Assembly: GCF_018873765.1 (NCBI RefSeq)
Contig: NC_057922.1
Coordinates: 41,994,321 to 42,058,320 of the forward strand
Reading direction: 5' to 3'
Origin: Telopea speciosissima
Lineage: Eukaryota; Streptophyta; Magnoliopsida; Proteales; Proteaceae
Length of the DNA: 64,000 nt
Position numbers and translations under genes: made by a program. Below the pieces are notes generated by a model. That model searched no databases and was not told the origin of the DNA. It saw only the letters and a program-made list of their open reading frames with translations. The stretch's first letter is position 1. Each line of letters opens with the position of its first letter. This document shows, piece by piece, positions 45,803 through 55,646 of this stretch.

Positions 45803-48617
45803 TGAGGGTCTTCTTCTGGAACATCAGGGGGGTGAAGAAGGTTGCTGGTAGGAGAGCCTTGAGCAAGTTTTTGAAGGATGTGTCTCCTGATATCATTTGT
45901 TTGGCTGAGCTGAAGGTAGATGTGGGGAAATTCCTGTCCCTATTTTTTAATAAACGGGGTTTTACGGCAGATGTTTTTGCTAATGATCACAGTGATGGAT
46001 GTCCGAACCTGTGGGTTATTTGGAAATCTCACTTTCAACATCCCACTGTTATTTCTTCTTTGGACCAGCAACTCTCTATTAACTTGGAGTGGCTGGGTCG
46101 ACAGGTTTCTTTTGTGCATGCAAAGTGCTTTGGTGCCAAGAGGCGGGAACTTTGGCTGGACCTTGTGAACCTTCGTTTAGGTCTGATTCCTTGGTGTATG
46201 GTGGGGGACTTCAATGCGACCTTGTTCTCAAAGGAAAAGAGAGGTCTGGATCGTTTCAATCAAGGATCGATTGCAGATTTTCAGGCCATGATTGATTCTT
46301 GTTCTCTGATCGGTGCTCCTTCCCAAGGAAATTTGCTTACTTGGTCCAATAATAGGAGGGGTAATGTGGTAGCTGTCTTGGATCGAGGTTTTTTTTCTCA
46401 AGGTTTGTTGACATTTTTTCATGACTGTGCTCAGCAGGTGTTGCCCCGTATTGCATCTGACCACTCCCCCATCCTGGTGTTTTCTGAGTGTGTTCCTCTT
46501 CCGGTTATTTGCCCTTTCAGATTTCATAAGTTTTGGTTGGAGCATGAAGATTTTTTGAGGGTGGTGTTTGAACATTGGTAGAGTCCGATTGTTGGGTTTT
46601 GCAAAAAACTTAAAGGCCTCAAATCTTTGCTGCGCTCTTAGGTCAGGAATGGGTTTCCTAATATTAATATGGCTGTCAACACTGCTGAGACCAAGTTGAA
46701 AGAAGTGCAGGTGACAATAGAGGCTGAAGATATGTCGGATGATCTCTTCAACCAAGAAGTAGATGCTAAGACGGCACTTTTAAAGGCAACTAAATTGCAC
46801 GAGAAATTATGGGCAGAAAAATCCAGAATTAGATGGCTCAAAGAGTGAGATAGAAATTCAAAGTTTTTTCATATGTTGACCCAGATTTGGAGAGGGAAAA
46901 TCCTGATTCAGTCTCTAGAAAAGGAGGATGGAGAGGTAATTTCTAACCAGGCTACCATTGTTGATTATGTTGTTAGTCATTATGAATCTTTTCATAAAAA
47001 GGTTCCTTTGGTTTTGCACAATGATCTTCTTGAGTATATCCTGCGTGAGATCGTCGATGTGGATAATGTGTTTGGAGAGGATCCCCTCTACAGAGAAAAT
47101 CAAGAAAGTGGTGTGGGACCTTGACCCTAATAGCTCTCCAGGTCCAGATGGATTTCCAGGTGCTTTTTTCAGAAAGTGTTGGGATATAGTCTACTTAGAT
47201 TTTTGTGCGGGTTGTAAAATATTTTTTCTCTTCAACAAGGATTCCGTTTGGTATTAACAATTGCTTCATTACCTTAATTCTGAAGTTTGAAAGGGATTAG
47301 TTGCTGGATAAATTCAGGCCTATTTATATGGGTAACTCTCTGTGTAAAACCATCTCAAAGGTGATGGCCATGAGATTGCTAGTGAAGCTCCCCAGACTGG
47401 TGTCTAAAGAACAAGGTACATTTCAACAAGGAAAAATTATTTCTAATAATGCTAGTCTGGCCTCTGAATTGGCTAATCTCATGTTGGCTCTACTAGAGGG
47501 GGAGGTATGGATATTAAAGTGGACATCAAGAAGGCTTATGACACTTTGTCTTGGGATTTTCTATTTGGGGTTCTAAGGAAAATGGGGTTCTCTGAAAGAT
47601 GGGTCAGCTGGATTCATCAGCTCCTCCTGTCTTCCAGAATCTCTGTTTTATTAAATGGTGGTCTGGTTGGTTTCTTTAGAGTGGAAAGGGGTCTTCAGTA
47701 GGGCAATCCCATCTCTCCGATGCTATTTATTTTGGTAGAAGTAGTTCTTTGTAGAGATCTTCGATCCTTGCTATCCTCCAAAAAGATTAAGGCTCTCCCG
47801 GGTCCGAGAGGGGTGATCACTCCCACCCACCTTTTATTTTCTGATGACAATTTTATTTTTATGAATGCTTCTAGTAGGTATATTCATAATCTGAAGATTT
47901 TTCTTGAAAAGTACCAGGACTTTTTGGGCCAAAGGGTGAGTTTGAAGAAAAGCAAGTTTTTTTTTGGAAATGTCCCTCCTCAGAGACGGAGTAGGTTTTC
48001 CAGTGCCCTTGGAATTCCTATTTTCCCCTTACCAAAAAAGTATTTGGGTGTGGAAATTTTCAAAGGACGAGTCAAGCGGGAGCATATTTTACCTTTGATG
48101 GACAAGATCAAGGCTCGTCTATCAAGTTGGAAAGGAAGGCTTCTCTCTATGGTTGAGCGGGTGGAGCTGGTCAGATCTGTGATCTTTGGTATCCCTGTCC
48201 ATAATTTCTCCATTTATTGATGGCTTGAAGTGTTGGTGAAGACCTCGAAAAGGTGGATTTGAAATTTCATCTGGTTAGGGGATACAAATTCTGGGAAAAA
48301 AATTTCTGTCAAATGGGATGTTGTTTGTAAACCCAAGTCAGAGGGCGGTTTGGGTATCCGGCGTATGAGAGATGTCAATAATGCCCTTCTTTGCAAGTTG
48401 GCTTGGCACATTCGGCAAGAGCAGTTAAGCTGGAGTTGCTTCATGAGAGCAAGATTTTTGAACAAGATGGTTCGGTCAAAATGACCTATATTTCTTCCTC
48501 GGTGTGGCCCAGTATTAACATATTTGGAATATTTTATCAAAAAATGAGAGATGGGTGATTGGAAATGGTTCGAAAATTCGATTTTGGTTTGACAAATGGC
48601 TGGGCCCCTCCTCTATT
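45802..48617 (+). pseudogene. LINE ORF2: endonuclease and reverse transcriptase (cut at 3' end)
   Basis: Starts MRVFFWNIRGVKK at 45802, its A shared with the ORF1 stop. Endonuclease motifs: WNIRG, LAELK, WCMVGDFNATLF, LPRIASDHSPIL. Nonsense codons at 46579 (TAG), 46639 and 46846; frameshifts near 47090, 47230 and 47500. RT: WDLDPNSSPGPDGFPGAFF, DIKVDIKKAYDTLSWDF, GNPISPMLF and FSDDNFIF (DD kept, FADD usual). zf-RVT-like KPKSEGGLGIRRM near 48330. The tail is missing. The protein nicks DNA and copies RNA at the nick; this one is inactive. Confidence 0.85.
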
Positions 48618-49903
48618 TGTCAGACCCCAAACCCCCCTGGGAGGATTAGGTTGCTGACCCGAATTGCATAACGGGAATCTGCCAAATCCCACGGATCTAG
48701 AAGCAGTTAATCCATTCACAGACACACATCCATCGTAATACAACAAGTACAACTCAGAGTGCTGCAGATAACTATATTTAAATTAAAAGATAAAGAAAAC
48801 ATAGCAGTACAAAAAATGATGTTATATACATAAATAGGTATGATCATTCCCTCTCTCACTCCCAGAAAAAGAACAGTAAAAACTAATATATACATCAACT
48901 AAAACAAAAGAAAAATATACACAGGGCGAGGTAACTCAAGCCCCAAAAAGAAAGAAGAAAACTAAAAGTAGTGACGGGGATAAACTCCTATCAAAGACAA
49001 AAAGGAGTCCCCAAGATAAAATGCATCAGCATCCACGTCAACACCCTTCACGGGTCATCTTCAGTAACCACTGAGAATACTCGCATCAACGGGATGACCT
49101 CCGTCGGGGTCCATACCAATATTAACCACCATGGCTCTCCTCAGGGTAATAAGCCTCCTCGCCACAGTGACATCGACCTACAGAATCATCTAATAGAAAA
49201 ACATATATAACAAAGTGTGAGCCCAACTGAGCCCGTGAATGAAACATTTCATCATGCATGCATATGCAACCACAATCATATGGATCCTACATGAAGTGCA
49301 GTCCAGTTATTTATTAGCCACCTAATATTATAGCTAAGGCAGGTTAGTGCTGCTACAATCCCCAATACATGTATCCCTGGTGCGGGCTTTTAACCCCTTC
49401 CCGTGATACACCCATTGAGTTGTCGGAGAGGACCAGTCAGCTCCCGTATTCGTTCACCAAGGTCAGCCCGACCAACCCTCTGTGATTAACCTATGAGGCA
49501 TCCTTCCCTTTTTCTCTTTTCTTTTATTTTCTGGCTTGTAGCTTGACATATAGCCCATAATCAGCATTCCGATGCAAACATATTTCTTTTCTCATATATT
49601 TGGTCATTCCTATAGGCATCCAACACCTTAACCCTTGTTGGCACTGGTGCGTAGCACGGGTGATGAAACTCTAATCCCATGTTTATATGGCATCGTATGA
49701 GTCAGGCGGTGCCAACGGCATCCCATTCTACGGGCTACCACATGCCTCATTTCTAAGCCGGCTACGGCATCTAGTTTAGCATTCACAATCAACATAGAGA
49801 ATTCAACCACAATTTCCAGCAATCAACACAGTATTGTATTAAATTTTAAGATTTATGAATTAAATATGTATCACAGTATTTATTGCGTCAGGAAATCATC
49901 AGC
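48618..49903 (-). repeat. LTR fragment G, same family as the LTR of element C
   Basis: Starts TGTCAGACCCC, aligning with TGTCACACCCT at 55647. About 1.29 kb matches the first 1.3 kb of the C LTR in the same orientation (for example tgacccgaattgcataa and atccccaatacatgtatccc). Cut at the right by the LTR of element B. Confidence 0.85.
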
Positions 49904-50763
49904 TGTCCCTTCGAGTGCCGTAACCTCCAAAAGGACCAGGGTGACAAATGAGAACCGGTGTGGTTCCGACCTAGGACTCTCCGATGCCTAAGTTAGATCT
50001 CTCTGAGCAAACAGATGAATGGTAGAATTCAAGATGGGTTTTTGGGGGTAGAGTACCTTCCCTTTTATAATACAGCATGGCGGTGTGGAGAGTCCCAGTT
50101 GATGTAGAGTGGCCTGCGTAGTTGATAGAGTCCCTGGGTAGCAGGGTTCCTCCTTGATTGGCTGTCTTCCCGTGCGATGTAGTGTCCCAGTTGGGTTGTC
50201 ATTCTTAGTAGATAGATGTTGATATGTTGTCAGATATGGTGCTTAGTGTTTATGTCCATCTAGGACTATACAGTTGATAGGTGGTGTTCAAGAGTCCTTG
50301 AAGCAGCATACGTCTAGTTGATGACGACAGTGATGATGGTGTTGGTCTCCTATCAGGATCCACGTCCGCACTTGTATCCCCGTGTATTTGAGGTCCACAG
50401 TCTGCGTGTGCATGGAAATCTACACCCGAAGAGGTTGGCGTCCAAGGGAAGCATACCCCAAGGGGTTGGCGCCTAAGGGAAGCTTACCTCAAGGGGTTGG
50501 GCCCAAGGGAAGCCGTACCCCAAGGGGTTGGTGCCCAAGGGAAGCGTATCCCAAGGGGTTAGCGCCCAAGGGAAGCGTACCCCAAGGGGTTGGCACCCGA
50601 GGGAAGCCGTACGCTAAGGGGTTGGCGCCCAAGGGAAGTGTACCCCAAGGGGTGTAGGTGGTCCGCGCTCATGCTAGTTCCTCCTTTGGTCCTATTACTA
50701 TCCACCTCCTTGGACCAGACACGTGGCAGCCTCCGATTGGTCTTCATGAATCTGGGTTTATCA
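49904..50763 (-). repeat. 3' LTR of element B (about 860 bp)
   Basis: On the minus strand starts TGATAAACCCAGATTC next to the PPT and ends near 49904. TATA-like tattataaaagg at about 50066-50077. Shares with the LTR of A a block at 49955-50000 (aaccggtgtggttccgacct, ctccgatgc). The 49904 edge is inferred. Confidence 0.7.
50429..50656. repeat. 31-bp tandem repeat inside the LTR of element B, about 7 copies
   Basis: Units start at 50429, 50460, 50491, 50522, 50553, 50584 and 50616, each near aaggggttggcgcccaaggg then aagcgtacccc. They lie upstream of the TATA-like box in the sense of the element (U3), so they may act as an enhancer. There are no spacers, so it is not a CRISPR array. Confidence 0.9.
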
Positions 50764-50777
50764 TTTGCCCCCCACTC
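50764..50777 (-). promoter_or_regulatory. Polypurine tract of element B
   Basis: On the minus strand gagtggggggcaaa, directly before the LTR start TGATAAACCC. This form of PPT is common in Tat elements. Confidence 0.75.
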
Positions 50778-51471
50778 TTTTGGGTCAGAGTGTCTAAGAG
50801 AGTAGATTCTGCATTCTCAGTGGGTTTATTGCAAATTTCCGCTCATTGGAGGGTATGCCTGTGAATCACTTGGTGAAGTGGGAGAGGTGGTGGGTTCAAG
50901 CCTCTCCTCTTGCACCCCTTCTTTTTCTTTTCTTTGTATAGATATATCTTCTCCATCTCTCTCTTCCTTTTTTACTTTTTCATCCTTTCACCTTTTTTGC
51001 TCTTCTCTCTCTTACTTTTCTACCTTTCTTCTCTTCACTTTTTGCTCTTCTCTCTCTACTTCCTTACATGCATTTGGCCTTTACCTTTTTGGTGCCCACC
51101 ATGTGTTTGTCTTTAGGCAACATAGAGTAGTCTCATCATTCCCATTGGATTTTAGTGTTGGCCCTTTGGTTGGCTTGCTAGTTAGCATAGTGCTTACCCT
51201 TGGTGTGCTTGGTGCCCCGTGCTATGCTAAGGGTCTCGATCTACACCCTACCATCTTGGTCCTCGCTTGGTACCCTAGTCTGCACCTGGGGCCTTCGGTC
51301 CACGCTCGGTACGTGTTATTTTGCTCCTCTTCTTTTTTTCTTTTTTTTTTGGGTGTCTTCCTTATGTACTTGCTTGTCAATGGTTATAGGTTGACGGTCT
51401 TCTTCTTGCGTTCGATTGCTTAACTGACCTTGGGAGGACTCCATTTTGAGTAAGTAGTCCATTTTACATTC
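50778..51471 (+). other. Region between PPT and antisense ORF of element B
   Basis: Pyrimidine-rich (50910-51060). It might hold a promoter for the plus-strand ORF (a weak tgtatagatatat at about 50936). The open frame at 50878-51423 is low-complexity and probably not a gene. Confidence 0.4.
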
Positions 51472-53598
51472 ATGTCTTCGTCTAGTGATTTTGACCTTGC
51501 CACAGTTGTGGTTGGGTCTTCTGGGGAGCCTTCCTCTGGGCCATCCTCTCCTGTAGATTCCCCCCTCCCATCGCCTTCCCCTCCCACTAGTGATGAGGAG
51601 GAGGAGGCTTTCATTGGCACCGATCCTAGAGGAGGTCCTAGTGCTTCTGGGGTGGCGACATCTGTTGCTGTCCCTTCGAGCAAGTTATCTCAGATTTCCA
51701 ATGTTATTACTACCTCGGATTTTGTTTCACTTCTCCGAGAGTTCCATAATCCTTCCGAGGTAGTGCTCCGTGCTCCTGGCCCTGACGACCGTGCTTTCTC
51801 TCATCGAGCAGATGAGGTTTGCCTCTACCATATCTTTTTCTCCCACGGTCTTTGTTTTCCCATTTCCCATTTTGTTGAGTTGGTGTTAGACCACTGGCAC
51901 CTTAGCCCTAGCCAGGTGTTGCCTAACTCCTAGAGGGTGATCTTGGGCTTTTACGTCTTCTTTGCCTGGATGGGTCGTGCTGCCACCGTTCCCCTATTCT
52001 CATACTTTTATATGTTGAAGAAGGGGGAGGGTGGATGCTATCATTTCTGTCGTCGCCTCCCTAGGGCGCGTTTCGCCGAGCTTAACCTTCTCAAGGGGAT
52101 CAACGGGTAGGTGAAGTATTGGAAGGATCGATTCTTTTTTGCTACGGTCCCCTATTGTACCTTGCGGACTACTTGGGAGGTCATCGATCTGAAGAGGGTG
52201 AACCGCAGCCTCAAGTTGAGTGACTTCGAGAGTGAGTCCCTCAAGCGGTGTCAGGGACGTGATCCATTCAACGTCCAGGAGTAGGACTCTGAGGCTTTCC
52301 TGTTCCTTTAAAAGTTGAGTCCCGGTAAGATGCTCTGTTCTCTATTTCATACTTGTACTTGTGTTTTTCTCTTGGAATCTCTATAGCTTGATTTATTGTT
52401 GTTGTTGTGCTGTGAATCTTCGACCGAATATTAATGTCTTTCGTGCTAACCTGCGGAAGAGGGCTGCTCAGGGGGGTTTAGCTTCTGGCGGGGATGTTCC
52501 TGCAGCTTCTAAACCTTCCCCTGCTGCCACTGTTGGTGTGAAGCAGAAGGGGGGTCCTGACCCACCCAGTATGAGGAGTGGTCCGCGAGTTATCCTCTTG
52601 AGACCGAGGCCTGCTGTTGATGCCCGGAGAGCTTTTGTTCCCCCTTCTACTATAGTTCAGGGGGTGGCTTCTTCTTCTGCAGGTAAGCCAGTTGATCAGC
52701 CGACTGCGTCTATTGCCGATCTGTCAACTCCATCTACTTTGGTGCTTCCTTGGGAGCTTCAGGAGGGTGCGGTCTTGACTGGTTCTAGTGTACCCCGTGA
52801 GTGGCTGGAACTGGGGAGACTTTCAGCGGAGCATTCAGCTTTGCAAGGGATGAGTGACTCAGTTCTAGTGCATTCTCTTTATCAGGACATGGCTTCGGTA
52901 AGTCAGGTTTCTTCATTTTTTATTTTCGATGTCATTGTGTGATGGGCTTCTAATGCTCTTATCATTCACAGGTCCAGCATCGCGCTACTGAGGCGATATT
53001 CCATCTTGAGCAGAGGGCGTTCCAGGAGATCCAGCAAGCTTGCAAACTACGCAGTATGGAGTGGGAGCTCCAGGAGAACTGAGTCGCCCAAGAGGAGGCC
53101 GCAATTTTAGTGAGGAGGATGGCTTAGGAGGTCAGGGCTATGTCTTCCCGAAGCGTGACTATGGAGGCTGAGAGTTCAGCTTGGATCCGTGCCTTGGAGG
53201 AGGAGCTTTGAGATATGAGGCAGGGTCATGAGGTAGAGTTAGGCGAGTCTGGCAAGCGAGCTGTGGCGGAGTACCAGCAGTCTTTGGAGCTCATGGATTG
53301 GTTCTATAAGGAGAACCAGGGGATATACGATGCGGGGATCCAAGACTTGGCCACCAACGTTCTTAAGGAAACTCCTAGTTATGACTTCTCACAGTTCGTG
53401 GGTGTTGCGGCATTGACTTCAGTCACTGCTGTGGCCACTGACGTTCCTGCGGGGGGGAGCACTGCGGTGCCCAAAGAGGGCATTACTAAGCTTGATGAGG
53501 GCACTGTTCCTGCAGAGGAGGGCATGGCACACCCGCTCGAGGATGAGATGGCTTCCCCTCCAGAGGAGGATGTGACTCCCCCAGCGGAGGTCTCTTGA
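51472..53598 (+). pseudogene. Antisense ORF of element B with introns
   Basis: Starts MSSSSDFDLATVVVGSSGE at 51472. Exon 1 runs to about 52324 with nonsense codons at 51931, 52108, 52282 and 52309. It has a putative gypsy-type transposon domain: SHGLCFPISHFV, ILGFYVFFAWMGRA, KDRFFFATVPY. Exon 2, from about 52387 to 52897, and exon 3, 52972-53598, join in phase 0 across a 74-nt intron (gtaagt..ttcacag). Exon 3 has TGA at 53080, TAG at 53125 and TGA at 53209. The end is acidic and Val/Ala/Pro-rich. As drawn, exons 1 and 2 are out of frame by one base. Exon positions match element A. Function unknown. Confidence 0.65.
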
Positions 53599-53774
53599 TA
53601 TTTTGTGCCTATGGCATGTTGGACTTCTAAATTCTAAACTATATGATTACTGCGACCTTCTTTTCTAATTATGTGTAGTTAACTTCTTACCTTCCTCATA
53701 CTGTTTCTTGTGGTTGATGTGTATGGTATATCTTCAGTAGTCATTTGCTCCTTATTGCTTTAATGGTACCCAGA

Positions 53775-54037
53775 CCTTGGTACTCCAGGTGGTCTACGGA
53801 CCTTGGTGGTCAACGGGCCTTGGGTGGTCTACGGACCTTGGTGGTCGATGGACCGTGGGTGGTCTATGGACCTTGGTGGCATTACGCCTTGGTGGTCTAC
53901 GAACCTCGGTGGTCAATGGACCTTGGTGGTCTACGGACCTTGGTGATCAACGGACTTTGGTGGCCTTGAGCCTTGGTGGTCTATGGACCTTGGTGGCCTT
54001 GCGCCTTAGTGGTCTACGGACCTTGGTGTGGTGGAAG
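53775..54037. repeat. 17-bp minisatellite of element B, about 14 copies
   Basis: Units like ggtctacggaccttggt alternating with ggtcaacgggccttgggt, 16-18 bp each. It lies at the same place in the element as the 66-bp repeats of A, with different sequence. Confidence 0.9.
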
Positions 54038-54208
54038 TGATTTGATTAAGTAGTAGAAGTAGACGAGTGTACCCAAAATCAACTATTTACTTCAAATAAA
54101 ATTTTAAGGTATCCTTGAAAACGTAATGCATCTATCGCTAACATCCGACTACGTTATCGCTACATTATCGCTACTACTACTATGCATTACTCGTGGTATC
54201 TGCTGCTA

Positions 54209-55646
54209 CTACTCTTCTTGGTAGTACTTCTTTAGGTGCTCTAAGTTCCAGGCACGGTCTACCTTCTTGTCCTCCGGAGTTTTCAAGCAATAGGTCCCTA
54301 GACGTATCTACTTGGAAACTATGTATGGTCATTCCCAGTTGGCTAACAACTTTCCTTCCTTTCGTGGCTGCGATGCACTTGCCCTCCTTAGGACTAGGTC
54401 CCCCTGGTGCAACAATCTTTCTCTTACTCTGGCATTGTAGTACTTGGCTGTTCACTGTTGTTATGCCACATTTTTTAGCAATGCCTTCTCTCATACCTCA
54501 TCCAGGAAGTCCAGGTTTGCTCCTAGTCCATCGGTGTAGGTGCGTTCATTGAAGTGCAATACTCTGTGGGATATGGCGAGGACCTCTACCGGTGCCAGTG
54601 CCTCTGTGCCATACGCTAGGCGGAATGGGCTTTCCCCTATGGGCGTACTTACTGTGGTTCAATATACCCACAGAACACTTAGTAGTTCCTCGATCCACTT
54701 CCCTTTGGCTCCTTCTAGCCTTTTCTTGATTCCACCTAGCAATGTTCTATTCCTCACCTCCACCTGACCATTGGCCTGTGGGTAGGCTACCGATATAGGC
54801 CGATAGTCAATGTTGTAGCTCTGACAGAAGGCTCTGAATTTGGGGTAGTTGAACTGCTTCTCGTTGTCTGACACTAGTATCCTTGGTACCCCGATTCTGT
54901 AGATGACATCGTCTCGAACAAACTTCTCCATTTCATTTTTTATTATTTTGGCCAATGGCTTTGCCTCGACCCATTTGGTGAAGTAGTCAATGGCGACCAC
55001 CAAGTACTTGTGGTTCCCTGATGCTGGTGTGAAGTTACCTAAGATGTCCACCCCCCACATGGCAAAGGGAATGGGGTTGAGGATCAATGTTAGTTTGGTG
55101 GCGGGTAGATGGGGTACTGGGGTGAACAATTGGCATTGCTCGCAAGCCTTGACGTACTATATTGCTTCCTCTTGCATTCGTGGCTAGTAGAGCCCCTGCC
55201 AGAGGAGTTTATAGGTTAGAGCTCTTCCTCCTAGGTGGCTTCCGCATATCCCCTCATGAACCTCTGCCAGGGCATACTGGGCTCCCTTGGGTCTTAGGCA
55301 CCAAAGCAGTGGTGCTGTGGCCCCCCACTTGTATAGTACTCCATCTAGGACAGTGTACTTTGCAGTTCTCATCCTTATCTTCCTCGCCTCGACCTTGTCT
55401 TTCAATAGGATGTCATTCTGTAGGTAGTTGAGTATAGGGTCCATCCAACTAGGCCCCTCCTCAATCTCATTAACCTGTTTTTCCTGATATGTTGGCTCAT
55501 GCAGTATTTCAACATAGACGACACTGACTAGGTCACAGAGCTCATCGTTGGCTAGCCTGGATAGGGCGCCGGCCGTGGCATTTTCGATCCTGGGAACCCG
55601 AACCATCTTGAACTTCTTAAACCCCCCATTTAATGCTTGAGCATGT
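54209..55646 (-). pseudogene. Integrase (and end of RNase H) of element B
   Basis: RVPRIENATAGALSRLAND (end of the second RNase H), then the zinc-binding part (EVHEGICGSHLGGRALTYKL) to about 55184. A stop, then the core at 54659-55129: MWGVDILGNFTPASGNHK, LVSDNEKQF and NGQVEVRNR give D,D,E, all present. The C-terminal segment ends HLKKYYQEE with TAG at 54209-54211. Frameshifts near 54540 and a stop near 55160. Less damaged than in A. Confidence 0.88.

Larger units (their letters stand above)
43985..48617 (+). mobile_element. L1-type LINE, interrupted at 48617
   Basis: ORF1 (about 44110-45802) with a DUF4283-like domain and zinc knuckle, ORF2 (45802 onward) with endonuclease, RT and the start of the C-terminal zf-RVT region (FWFDKWLGP-like, near 48590). 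It is cut at 48617 by an LTR (G). Many stops and frameshifts. No 3' tail or poly-A remains in the window. The 5' end is uncertain. Confidence 0.85.
49904..55646 (-). mobile_element. Element B: Tat-type Ty3/gypsy, 5' part displaced by element C
   Basis: On the minus strand: end of RNase H, integrase (55606-54209), minisatellite, antisense ORF (plus strand), PPT and 3' LTR. The same architecture as element A. It is cut at 55646 by the LTR of C; gag, PR and RT should lie beyond C if it is a simple insertion. Confidence 0.85.

Noticed and set aside
50429-50656. Regular 31-bp repeats as a CRISPR array
   Set aside because: Units are directly adjacent without unique spacers, in a plant LTR.
50382-50657. 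Open frame made of RPREAYPKGLAPKGS-like repeats
   Set aside because: It is the 31-bp LTR minisatellite read through; a period not divisible by three is not expected for a selected repeat protein.
50878-51423. 181-residue hydrophobic plus-strand ORF
   Set aside because: Its Ser/Phe/Leu richness follows from a pyrimidine-rich stretch; no domain or homologue in element A.
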